This document shows, piece by piece, positions 17,341 to 25,900 of a DNA stretch of 40,526 bases. The stretch is from Bacteroidota bacterium. GTDB taxonomy: Bacteria > Bacteroidota > Bacteroidia > Chitinophagales > Chitinophagaceae. Numbering within the stretch: the first letter of the stretch is position 1; the number at the start of each line of letters is the position of its first letter. The position numbers and the translations under genes were made by a program. The stretch spans positions 1-40,526 of the forward strand of contig JAFDXP010000018.1 in assembly GCA_018267875.1 (NCBI GenBank), written 5' to 3'. Below the pieces are notes generated by a model that was given only the letters and a program-made list of their open reading frames with translations, was not told where the DNA came from and made no database searches.

Positions 17341-18801
17341 TTATTGCGGTGCAACCGTTGCACCCGGTCGAACAGTTGTTGGAGGTTCTTCAAAATCAAT
17401 CAGGTTTTCCCATCCAGCTTTCAGTATAATGGATCGGTCGTAAGGAATGACCTTTTCTGGCTGTAGGTGTAAGAAAACATTGCCTTGATCCCATTTGCCA
17501 TTTTGGTTTTTATCTACAATGATACGTAGGGTGTATGTGCCGGGTTGTAGTCTGGTAAAGTGAATTAGCGTATCTGTTACGGTTCGGTGATATATAGTGT
17601 CATTGTCTTTTAATAGCACAAAAATGAAAGTTTTACCAAAATATTTTGTTGGTAAATGAATATGTAGTTTAGCATAGTCTTCGTCTTGTTTGGTATGAAA
17701 AGTGTATCGAGAGGGCATGGCATCAGCACCCAAACTGTCGTGAACAAAACCTTTTAATAAGCGAAGGGTGTAAACCGAATTTTCTTTCCAATTGGTATGA
17801 AGTTTAAGCTCCTTTTTTAAGGAGTCACGACTGGCTGAAACCTTTGCCTCTACTGCAATTCCGACACTATCATAAGTAAGATTGATTCTTGCAGGGTTTA
17901 TGTTTTTAAAAGTATTCGTGAAACGAACAACAATAGGTTCAGTTATATCTTGTGTACGCTTTTTTAAACTGGTAGTATCCACTAAAACGGTATAGTTAAA
18001 TGCTACGGGTGGTGTAGGGCTACTTGGTATTTTTCCTCTATCAGCAGTGGAGGAGATACTTGTTGAGTCATTATCGGAAAAAAGATAGAGGGTTACTAAT
18101 GCCGGATTATTATTTGGAGTAAGGACACTGTCAAGAAAGGCAATCATTTCATTTTTTCCATCATACACCATATTGTTGTTTCCATCTCTAAGGGCAAATA
18201 TTTTAAATGGTCTGGCGGGCAAACCTTCTAATCGAAATTTTCCTGAGGCATCGGCATGAGTTATATACAGTGGCTTTTCCCGCATCACTGCGCTGTCCGA
18301 TTTTTTAGCATCATAGAGCATTACCAAGCAGCCGGTGTCAGGCAAGCCTGTAGCGGCATTGATGGTGTTTCCGAAAAGTTGTAAGCTGTCAAAATAGGCT
18401 CCGGTGCTAAAGAGAAAGCTATATCCGGTAAATACATTGTTTTCATGAACATCCTGTATGGAATTACCAAATTGCAAACGATAAGTAGTGTTGGCAGATA
18501 GTAGCGAATCGGGAATTTTTACGGTTACTGTTTTTCGCAATGCAGTTATAATTAAGGGAATAGGAAGCATTGGCGAAATAGTGATTTCGTTTCCGGAATT
18601 ATTTAAGTGAATGAATTCATCAAAGTGGAGTTCGATTTTATTGACACGTGTTTGCAAGGACGAATCTCGAGGTGAAATGGTAAGCAATTTGGGGGCTTTG
18701 ATGTCTTTAATTCCACCTTGAGGCGGCACTATTTGTGCACAACCAAACATGATAAAGGGTAGAAACATTCCAAAAACTAATCTGATTACTTTCCGATTCA
18801 T
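17341..18801 (-). CDS. Ig-like (Big_5) domain lipoprotein
   Basis: A 486-residue lipoprotein: the signal peptide ends in IMFGC with the lipidated Cys21, followed by AQIVPPQGGIKDIKAP, a start seen in many Bacteroidota proteins with an N-terminal SbsA-type Ig-like (Big_5) domain. That domain covers about residues 35-135 (LLTISPRDSSLQ, then IELHFDEFIHLN, and TTYRLQFGNSIQDVHEN). Later parts contain a prealbumin-like section (DASGKFRLEGLPARPFKIF) and a second Big_5-like section (YTLRLLKGFVHDSLG). A role in surface or outer-membrane structure is probable, but the function is unknown. Near-overlapping promoters lie between it and the divergent peroxidase gene. Confidence 0.8.
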   Translation of the reverse strand: MNRKVIRLVFGMFLPFIMFGCAQIVPPQGGIKDIKAPKLLTISPRDSSLQTRVNKIELHFDEFIHLNNSGNEITISPMLPIPLIITALRKTVTVKIPDSLLSANTTYRLQFGNSIQDVHENNVFTGYSFLFSTGAYFDSLQLFGNTINAATGLPDTGCLVMLYDAKKSDSAVMREKPLYITHADASGKFRLEGLPARPFKIFALRDGNNNMVYDGKNEMIAFLDSVLTPNNNPALVTLYLFSDNDSTSISSTADRGKIPSSPTPPVAFNYTVLVDTTSLKKRTQDITEPIVVRFTNTFKNINPARINLTYDSVGIAVEAKVSASRDSLKKELKLHTNWKENSVYTLRLLKGFVHDSLGADAMPSRYTFHTKQDEDYAKLHIHLPTKYFGKTFIFVLLKDNDTIYHRTVTDTLIHFTRLQPGTYTLRIIVDKNQNGKWDQGNVFLHLQPEKVIPYDRSIILKAGWENLIDFEEPPTTVRPGATVAPQ

Positions 18802-18808
18802 TCGTAGT

Positions 18809-18836
18809 CAAAAATAGGACAATAGCACGGCGGTAA
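18809..18836 (-). promoter_or_regulatory. Promoter of the Ig-like lipoprotein gene
   Basis: Minus-strand TTA (18834-18836), 17-base spacer and TATTTTTG (18809-18816). The -7 element is seven bases before the ATG, so the leader would be very short. Confidence 0.35.
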
Positions 18837-18848
18837 TACAGTTTGTGC

Positions 18849-18856
18849 TAATTTTG
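18849..18856 (+). promoter_or_regulatory. -7 element for the glutathione peroxidase gene
   Basis: TAATTTTG matches TAnnTTTG, 20 bases before the ATG at 18877. No clear TTG lies about 20 bases upstream. It sits 32 bases from the divergent promoter of the Ig-like lipoprotein gene. Confidence 0.35.
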
Positions 18857-18876
18857 TTAGAATAAATGACCACGCT

Positions 18877-19425
18877 ATGTTTATGAATATGTTACTCCTT
18901 CTTGGTTTTTGGTTTTTTGCATCACCTGATGATGGAGATGCTAATTTGCCTAAGAGTATCTATGATTTTCAGGTGCCTGCACTAAATGGTGGAACAATTC
19001 GTTTTGCTGATTTTAAAGGGAAGAAAATTCTCATTGTCAATACAGCATCTAAATGCGGATATACACCGCAGTATGAAGAGTTGGAAGCATTGTACAAAAA
19101 ATATGCGGGCAAATTGGTGATTGTCGGTTTCCCTGCAAATGATTTTCTGTTTCAAGAGCCAGGGAGCAATGAAGAGATTGCACAATTTTGTCAAAAAAAT
19201 TATGGAGTAAGCTTTCCTATGGCTGCAAAAATCACAGTAAAAGGACGTGGAAAAGCACCTATCTACCGTTGGCTTACTCAAAAAGAATTCAATGGATTTG
19301 ATGATAGTAAGGTGAAGTGGAATTTTCAAAAGTATCTATTGAATGAATCCGGAAAGCTTATTGCCATTTTCCCGCCGGCTACAAAGCCATTGAGTAAAGA
19401 TATTACGGATAAAATTGAGCAATAA
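18877..19425 (+). CDS. Glutathione peroxidase family (cysteine, thioredoxin-type)
   Basis: A 182-residue peroxidase that reduces hydrogen peroxide or lipid peroxides. The catalytic tetrad is present: Cys60 in NTASKCGYTPQY (Cys instead of selenocysteine), Gln93 in LFQEPGSNEEI, and Trp148-Asn149 in KVKWNFQKYL. Cys105 in AQFCQKNYGVSFP is the resolving cysteine of the thioredoxin-dependent members, so thioredoxin is the likelier electron donor. The usual FPCNQF is FPANDF here. A hydrophobic N-terminus (about residues 3-16) suggests export or membrane anchoring. The ATG at 18877 is the first in frame; two later Met codons (residues 3 and 5) are close alternatives. Confidence 0.92.
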   Translation: MFMNMLLLLGFWFFASPDDGDANLPKSIYDFQVPALNGGTIRFADFKGKKILIVNTASKCGYTPQYEELEALYKKYAGKLVIVGFPANDFLFQEPGSNEEIAQFCQKNYGVSFPMAAKITVKGRGKAPIYRWLTQKEFNGFDDSKVKWNFQKYLLNESGKLIAIFPPATKPLSKDITDKIEQ

Positions 19426-19427
19426 AA

Positions 19428-19451
19428 AAGCCCGAACTTTTGCTCGAGCTT
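19428..19451. terminator. Bidirectional hairpin between convergent genes
   Basis: AAGCCCGA (19428-19435) pairs with TCGAGCTT (19444-19451) with one mismatch. It lies just after the peroxidase stop and 24 bases past the stop of the gene on the minus strand, where an A run (19424-19429) gives the T tract; the plus-strand tail is poor. Confidence 0.5.
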
Positions 19452-19474
19452 TTGACTGAATTCATTGTTGCTTT

Positions 19475-19912
19475 TTAATAGCTATTGCCATTGTCATAGG
19501 CATCATCAGATCCAAAATTGGAATTGTTTGGTTGGGGCTGGTTGTATGAATTGTTTTGACGGTTGTAATCATTTTCATATTGTGAATTATAATCCCGATT
19601 ATAACTATAACGAGGGTTGATGTGCCCATTGTCATAACAGGCATTAGCTCTGCAACGGTAATGTTTGCGTGGACAATATTCACCGTAGCTGAATTGACGA
19701 TAACGCGGATAGACCCTATAACGATGATACCTTGGTGGAGGAGGACAATATACTGGTGGACGAACAGCAATCATAACACGTGGACGAGGTCCATAATATC
19801 CATAGTGATGATATCTGCCATGCCATTGCGCATTTGCTTTATTGCTGAATCCCAATGTCAACAAACCGAGAATCACTACTTCAACAAAAATCTTCATTTT
19901 CATACGCTTCAT
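19475..19912 (-). CDS. Small secreted Tyr/Arg/Pro- and Asn/Tyr-rich protein
   Basis: A 145-residue protein of unknown function. The signal peptide (MKRMKMKIFVEVVILGLLTLG...ANA) precedes a mature part in two zones. Residues about 29-90 are dominated by Tyr, Arg, His and Pro (GRYHHYGYYGPRPR, PPPPRYHRYRVYPRYRQF), with four Cys between 57 and 92. Residues about 95-145 are rich in Asn, Tyr, Gln and Asp (RDYNSQYENDYNRQNN). No family is recognised. Similar short basic, Tyr-rich exported proteins exist in Bacteroidota but are mostly uncharacterised. The low complexity suggests a disordered or adhesive surface protein; that is inference. Confidence 0.65.
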   Translation of the reverse strand: MKRMKMKIFVEVVILGLLTLGFSNKANAQWHGRYHHYGYYGPRPRVMIAVRPPVYCPPPPRYHRYRVYPRYRQFSYGEYCPRKHYRCRANACYDNGHINPRYSYNRDYNSQYENDYNRQNNSYNQPQPNNSNFGSDDAYDNGNSY

Positions 19913-20009
19913 TTTTTTTGATGAATAATGATTAGTCTAAAAACAAATTAAGTGCCAATTTTTTTTTTCGAAAATAGAAATGAATACACTCATCCAATTA
20001 TGAAAAGCC

Positions 20010-20042
20010 AAACATGGAAGACTGATTGGGTCTTCCATGTTT
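20010..20042 (-). terminator. Hairpin after the type IX cargo gene
   Basis: Perfect 12-base-pair stem AAACATGGAAGA (20010-20021) with TCTTCCATGTTT (20031-20042), nine-base loop, 43 bases past the stop at 20085. The T tract on the minus strand is short (GGCTTTTC). Confidence 0.55.
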
Positions 20043-20084
20043 AAAGAGTGTAGTTAAATGCTACTTCAAGTAAGCCATTTCGAC

Positions 20085-21698
20085 CTATTCCTTTATCCAC
20101 TTACCCGTTTCCGTAGAGCCATTGCTATGCTTTACCGTATAGAAATAACTGCCCGAAGCAAAGCTGCTGATGTCAAGACTGCGCGTTTGTTTATCTAAAT
20201 GTGGATATGATCCTACCATTTTGCCACTCATGTCAAATAGCTGCAGATCAAAATACCCCGAACCGCTAAAACTTACAAACAATTGATGCTGTGTTGGCAC
20301 CGGATAGAGGGAAACAGACTTATCAGGTTGAGGCGTTAGATTGTTAACGGCTGTAATGCCTCCATTAGCATCTAACTTGATAATGTAAATATCATGTTGC
20401 ATGTTTGGACTATTGACATAATCATAAATACCTGCGGTTATCATGCAACCGCCATCGGGCGTAGCCAATATTTTGTAAGGTACTAAGTAGCAATTAGGTT
20501 TGCCGATGTATTTGTACCAATGCCAACCATTGAGTGAAGTATCCGTTTTGCCAACGTAAATGTGGTTTTCCCTAAAGTCTAAATACACTGTATTGTAATC
20601 TTCATAATCGAAAGCTGCACAAAATATACTTGAATCTTTTATTGAAATTGGTGAAAAAAAAGCGTAAGAAATTTGAGAAAGCGTAAACGTATCATTTGGA
20701 ATCAGTAATACTTTTTCAGGCCTCCTACTTTTAATATCAAAATAAAACAAACCGGCATTATCAATTCTCGATCCATTTATTTTGTCATACGTATTTATTT
20801 GCGAACCCAAAATGACTTTGCCATTAAATAATTCATAAGCAGGCGGAAAGTAATCCATGTAAGCAACTCGCCCAGGTGCATATGAAAAATTGTTTTCCTT
20901 TTCAAGATTATAGTAGCTTAAACCTTTTAATGAGGTATCAATCCTAAGAATTTGATATATTTCAATATTATTCATGCTTAAATTATATCCACATACTGTA
21001 AATACAATTGAGTCGTTTTTTAAATATACATTCGATACATTGTTTATTCCTATTTGTTTAAGGCTAAGAATGGAATCTAAATCAAGAGTAACATATTCAA
21101 TTCCAATTGTTTTTAATCTAAACCGGATTATTTTATTTTTAATTTGCCCACCCCAAAATGGTTGATAAGTAAACGACTGAAAAGAATAACCACCATAATC
21201 AACGTTTTTCCATGATGTAATACTCATTGATTCAGGTATAATTCCCTTAATTGTGTCTGTTGATAGTAATGTAAGCGTGTTTTTGTTAAGATGATAAATA
21301 ATAAACCCTTTACTGTTTCCATACTGTTGAAATCTTGAATTTTCCCAACTTACATAGTATAATATTTGATCATTAATAAGGCTTGTGTAAAAGCCTCGCA
21401 TAGAAAAGGAATCTATGACACTTCCATTTGCTTGAAATGTTGCAAGAATGTTCCCATTTATATCTATTTTTGATAATTTTGCAGAAGATGGAGAACAAAT
21501 ATCATTCGAAATGTTTAATGGAAGATAAACAGAGTTTGCAATTAAATAGAATTGTTGTTTCTCTTCTAAATTGATAAACATATTGTTTTTTAAAGGTGTT
21601 GCCACACCATTATACCAATTTTTGGGAGAGATTACCGCCTGTGCACCTGCAAAACTATGCAAGCATAGAATAAAGATACTTATAAGTAGTGTTTTCAT
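20085..21698 (-). CDS. Type IX secretion cargo protein, function unknown
   Basis: A 537-residue secreted protein with signal peptide MKTLLISIFILCLHSFAGAQ and a type A sorting domain at the C-terminus: SLYPVPTQHQLFVSFSG, LQLFDMSGKMVGSYP and SGSYFYTVKHSNG are the three conserved blocks. The middle part (about residues 25-440) has no motif I recognise; it is beta-rich, with alternating hydrophobic strands, and mentions of TPDGGCMITAG resemble delta-60 or propeller-like repeats seen in similar proteins. The sorting domain directs it across the outer membrane and, after cleavage, to the surface or medium. It lies 22 bases after the lipoprotein gene and is likely co-transcribed with it. Confidence 0.8.
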   Translation of the reverse strand: MKTLLISIFILCLHSFAGAQAVISPKNWYNGVATPLKNNMFINLEEKQQFYLIANSVYLPLNISNDICSPSSAKLSKIDINGNILATFQANGSVIDSFSMRGFYTSLINDQILYYVSWENSRFQQYGNSKGFIIYHLNKNTLTLLSTDTIKGIIPESMSITSWKNVDYGGYSFQSFTYQPFWGGQIKNKIIRFRLKTIGIEYVTLDLDSILSLKQIGINNVSNVYLKNDSIVFTVCGYNLSMNNIEIYQILRIDTSLKGLSYYNLEKENNFSYAPGRVAYMDYFPPAYELFNGKVILGSQINTYDKINGSRIDNAGLFYFDIKSRRPEKVLLIPNDTFTLSQISYAFFSPISIKDSSIFCAAFDYEDYNTVYLDFRENHIYVGKTDTSLNGWHWYKYIGKPNCYLVPYKILATPDGGCMITAGIYDYVNSPNMQHDIYIIKLDANGGITAVNNLTPQPDKSVSLYPVPTQHQLFVSFSGSGYFDLQLFDMSGKMVGSYPHLDKQTRSLDISSFASGSYFYTVKHSNGSTETGKWIKE

Positions 21699-21720
21699 TA
21701 CTGTAGTTTATATAGATTAC

Positions 21721-22809
21721 TCACAATGATATTGCTGAAGGAAGTGAAACGTTGCTAACATCCGCACCGGTCATATTTGTTATTTTGTGTTCTACATTGT
21801 AGAGAGGATTTCCATTTGGAGTAAAATAACAATCTATTTTTAGTTTAATTAGTGTGCTTGTAGAATTACTTGAATTCGCTTTAATAAAAGCATTAGCAAC
21901 AAAAGGAATCCAATGGCGATAATAAGTCATTGTAATTGGTGTAACCCAAGTGGCTAAAGGATCAGTATTACCCGAGCCATTTTTAACGCAATGCATTAAT
22001 GTATTCAGCCAAAAATTGGCATTATATAAATACATTGGGTTATTAGTTGCTCCAAAAGTGGATGGTAAGTAATTAGAATGGGCTGATGATGGTAATATAG
22101 TTACTGCATACGCAGAATAGTTTACAAAAAATGTGAGCGGCATTATTCTAGTACGATCATAATTTATGGAAGCAGTTAATATTTCAGGTGACCCAAGTAT
22201 TCCATTATAAATTGTTGTACCAAATTTTCCTCCACCATTAAAAACACTCCATTGATCTGTTGAGTCGAAATCGTTAACATGAGTAGGGTAATAATCCTCC
22301 GTTACTGTTGGTTCTCCAAATGTACCAACTAAGCGGATTCTTGCCTCATTTCCTTCGCCAACTATTTCGGCATCTGCCATCAAAAATTCGATATTCTTGC
22401 CTAAGTCAGTTTGGAAAGATTTAAGGGAAGCACGTAGCGTATTAAACCCTTTTGCAATGGCAGTGATATTCATATTGCCCTCAGCATCTGGAGCTACCTC
22501 CAGCACTAAGGTGTCATTTTTATCTTCTACCACCGCCGGATTGAGGCGAGCAAAATAGTAGTTGAATGTATTTTCCAGCAAACCATTAGCCTGCTCTAAA
22601 CTGACTAATGGTGGAAGTTGGGTGGTAGTAGCATTGGGATTGGCAGCTAAAGCAGAACAAAAGCTATAAAAGTTTCCAATTTCTGCTACCAAAGAGTCAG
22701 ATTCAGCATTTGAAAGTGTACGTGCTTTCGTGGTTGGATTTTCAGGATGAACCGTATTTTTTTGGCAACCAATCATGGAAATGCCAAGACTAAGAGCTAA
22801 TGTACACAT
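21721..22809 (-). CDS. Unidentified lipoprotein with poly-G tract at its start
   Basis: A protein of 362 residues or more of unknown function. The hydrophobic start ends in the lipobox SMIGC (Cys15 from the ATG at 22809). That start has no positive residues before its hydrophobic core. A further ATG at 22849 begins MKHYAFKQIT and would supply a basic n-region, but a tract of nine G (22812-22820, minus strand) puts it out of frame; with eight G the two parts join into MKHYAFKQIT-GGA-MCTLALSLG, a better signal peptide. So the true start may depend on tract length, or the sequence may hold an indel error. The mature part is acidic, with no recognised domain. TAAATTTG at 22901-22908 could be its -7 element. 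It lies between a secreted protease and a type IX cargo gene on the same strand. Confidence 0.7.
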   Translation of the reverse strand: MCTLALSLGISMIGCQKNTVHPENPTTKARTLSNAESDSLVAEIGNFYSFCSALAANPNATTTQLPPLVSLEQANGLLENTFNYYFARLNPAVVEDKNDTLVLEVAPDAEGNMNITAIAKGFNTLRASLKSFQTDLGKNIEFLMADAEIVGEGNEARIRLVGTFGEPTVTEDYYPTHVNDFDSTDQWSVFNGGGKFGTTIYNGILGSPEILTASINYDRTRIMPLTFFVNYSAYAVTILPSSAHSNYLPSTFGATNNPMYLYNANFWLNTLMHCVKNGSGNTDPLATWVTPITMTYYRHWIPFVANAFIKANSSNSTSTLIKLKIDCYFTPNGNPLYNVEHKITNMTGADVSNVSLPSAISL

Positions 22810-22811
22810 TG

Positions 22812-22820
22812 CCCCCCCCC
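22812..22820 (-). repeat. Homopolymer tract of nine G
   Basis: Nine consecutive G on the coding strand between two possible ATG starts of the lipoprotein gene (22849 and 22809). In AT-rich DNA such a run is rare and prone to slippage. The distance between the two ATGs is 40 bases; losing one G, or gaining two, makes them in frame. Confidence 0.9.
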
Positions 22821-22950
22821 GTAATTTGTTTAAATGCGTAATGTTTCATGAGTTTTAAGTTTTTAATTGTGTTAAAGATAAGTAAAAGGTTTTTTATTGC
22901 CAAATTTATTTTAAAAATGGATCAAATTTCTTTGTTATCAAATGAAGTCG

Positions 22951-25900
22951 TTACCGAATGATTAAAAGCTTCACTCTGTTTACAGTTTGATTGGAAAGAC
23001 AACGTGCTGTATAAATTCCTGTTTCTAAAGGCGGCAAAATAATGGTTGTTTGATTGTCAAAATCTGTTGCTATAAGGGTAGTTTCAAACACTTTTTTTCC
23101 CATGGCATCATACAATGTTATGGATTGGGCAACACCAGGTGATGCTGACCAAACAATGTTGATTTTACTATCTACAACCGGATTGGGAAAGAGCAAAAAG
23201 TTATTTGCAAAATGGCGGGGAGTTTTGTCGGTAAACCAAAATTCAGATAGGGATTTTCGAGCAATTTGTGCATAGTAGCCGCGCTCATAAGGAACCCATG
23301 TTACTCCGGAATAGGAAATAAATTCATAACTGCCTGAAATATTGTCAACCAACGATCCGTTTTCAAGGTCTTTATTTTCATTTTCATAAGCTAAAACGCC
23401 TAATCTATATACATCTGCCGCTCGGTTGCAAGTGTCGCAAGTATTGTCTGCCAACATTTTCAACACATCCTGATCGGTAACAAAGAGGCGAATCAAAGCA
23501 CTGTCGCCAATAGGTTGACTACTTTGCAATACATAGTTTCGTGGAAGAAAATATTGTTGCAATTGTTTTTCAAATACGGTTGTATGTGGATAGTAGGTAG
23601 CCTTCAGATTGTTTGGCTGCTGTGAGAGAAAAATAGATGAAATAATTCTATTGTCTGGGGTGAAATTGGTGAGGATCTGCGCTGGAATAGCTTTTTGATC
23701 TGTTGTCATAGCTCCTTTAAATATTGGATATTTTAGATCGAAGATGTGTATGTCGTCTATGGCAATCCCATCGAAAGTAGTACCGGCATCTGATCGAAAA
23801 ACAAAACGAAGTTTGATTGAGGATAAATTTTTGGGGAGTGGAATGGAAGCTACATGCCATCGAGCATTGGTATCTGTCCAATAATTTAAAGCACTATACC
23901 AATTAAACCCTTCTCCGGTATTTCCTAATCTTGCCCATTGTTTTCCATCTGAGGAATATTCCATATAGGCTCCATCACACAGCACATTGCCACAATTTTC
24001 TATATTGGTAGCCAAGCTGAAACTTAACATCGGATTGGATAAAGACGATAAATCAAAGCAAGGAGAATATAAATAGGAGCGTTCATTGTTGTTGTAGTTT
24101 CCGGTCAGATTAGTTGCCCATACTTTGTTCCCACTGGCTGCAGTTTTAATTTTCAGACTGTTGGGGGTGCCATATTGCCAAGAATTATTAGAACCCATAG
24201 CAAACCAGTTTCCATTGCTGGTTTCAAAACTTTCTAAATAAGGAAACCGTGAAACAAGCGGCTGATTTCTAAACAACCAAACAAGCAAGCTATCATTAGA
24301 TCGGTAGGTATCGCCACGAACAGAAAGCCAAGCATCCATGAGATAGGAACCAATATAAAGGGGAACATGTTGGCGAAAGGTGAAATTAATAGTGTCTTTG
24401 CTATTCATGTGCCATAAAGTGTCGGAAACGATAGTGCCATTATTAAGCCGATAAAATAAGGCTATGGTATCAACGGGTAAATTGTCTGAGTTATAAATCT
24501 GTACAATAATGGCTGTGCTATCTTCATTGCAGTTAAAACTGGAAGGAGAAATTATTTTAATCATCTGCACATCTCGTTTTACACTATACAATCTAAAATT
24601 GTCAAGGGTTAGCCCGTTTCCATAATCATTGGCTGCTATCACAGACGTATCGTGTTGGCTAATTCTTACCTGAAAGCCGGCTGAAAAATTTTGACCTGAT
24701 TTCTTAAAAGCATCTGTTATGGATAAGGAACCTGTATGATAGACCATGCCAGGTACAGAAGTCGTATCAAATTGATACAATTTCAACCATTGCGAAGTAT
24801 CACTGCCGCGTATATACACATCATTTCCGGTTTCAAATTTGGGACGACCATGCATCTTAAAATCAAAATCTAATCGGGCTTCAACGGCATTTATATTTTC
24901 ATTTTGCAAGTTGAAAGTTCCGGTAATAATATTGACATTGTCCGGTTCATTCAACAACAAGTCCATGCTTAATGATCGTATGCCTTGAATGGTAATGGCA
25001 TTGCTGACAAATGAACGTAGCCGTCCGGAATCTGTGCTATGTGTATAATCCCAGTGTTCGTTAGGCGAAAATCCCATGGTAGCTCGTTGCAATTCAATAT
25101 TTGACAGGTTTTCAAAATCATCTTGAAAGCCCATTTGTAAACTAATAGGCAGATTGGTTAAATTTTTAACCCATTTATCAGCACTGTCATTAGTAGGATT
25201 ATGATCAACAGCACTCAAGTTTTTGACGGCAGCTTTGAAATAGTGCAAACCGGACATAGAAACATCTTGTCCAGGAATTGAAATAAGAAGGGTATTGTTA
25301 GCCGGTATGGATTGATTGAAAATTTGAGATTGCCAAGCACTGCCATCTTTACTATAAATAATTGAGAATTGATTGACGGGAACATCATCTAAGTTGCGAA
25401 TCAACAGACTCAGTGTGTCCATAGAGCCAAGGGCTGAAGAGGTAAATTGTCTTCCACTATTAGGGCTAATGATAGAGTCTATGGCGAGATCGCCATCAGA
25501 AATATTCCCGGCACAATTACCATCAAAAGGTTTTCGCTTTATGCCCTTACTTCTCCAGCCTGAACGACTGTTTATTAATGGTCTTACGGCAGCATAGTAA
25601 AGTTGGTCATACCGCAATCCTGAAAACACATAAGAGGTTACACTTACCGTGTCAACAGGTTGAAGGTCATCACCCTTTTTGAGCAATACTTCATATTGAC
25701 TAATGCCGGTAATAGCATTCCAGTTTATAGCCATGTATCCGGGACATTGTATCGGGCTTAATTGCAAAATCGGTGCAGGATTCAAGACAAAAGGTCCAGC
25801 CAAATCCATTTCATTTGAAATATTTCTTTGCACTCGAAACAAGCATTTTCCCGAGCTGATGTTGGGTGTGTACCAAACAAAATGTCGTTGATTGGGAGGA

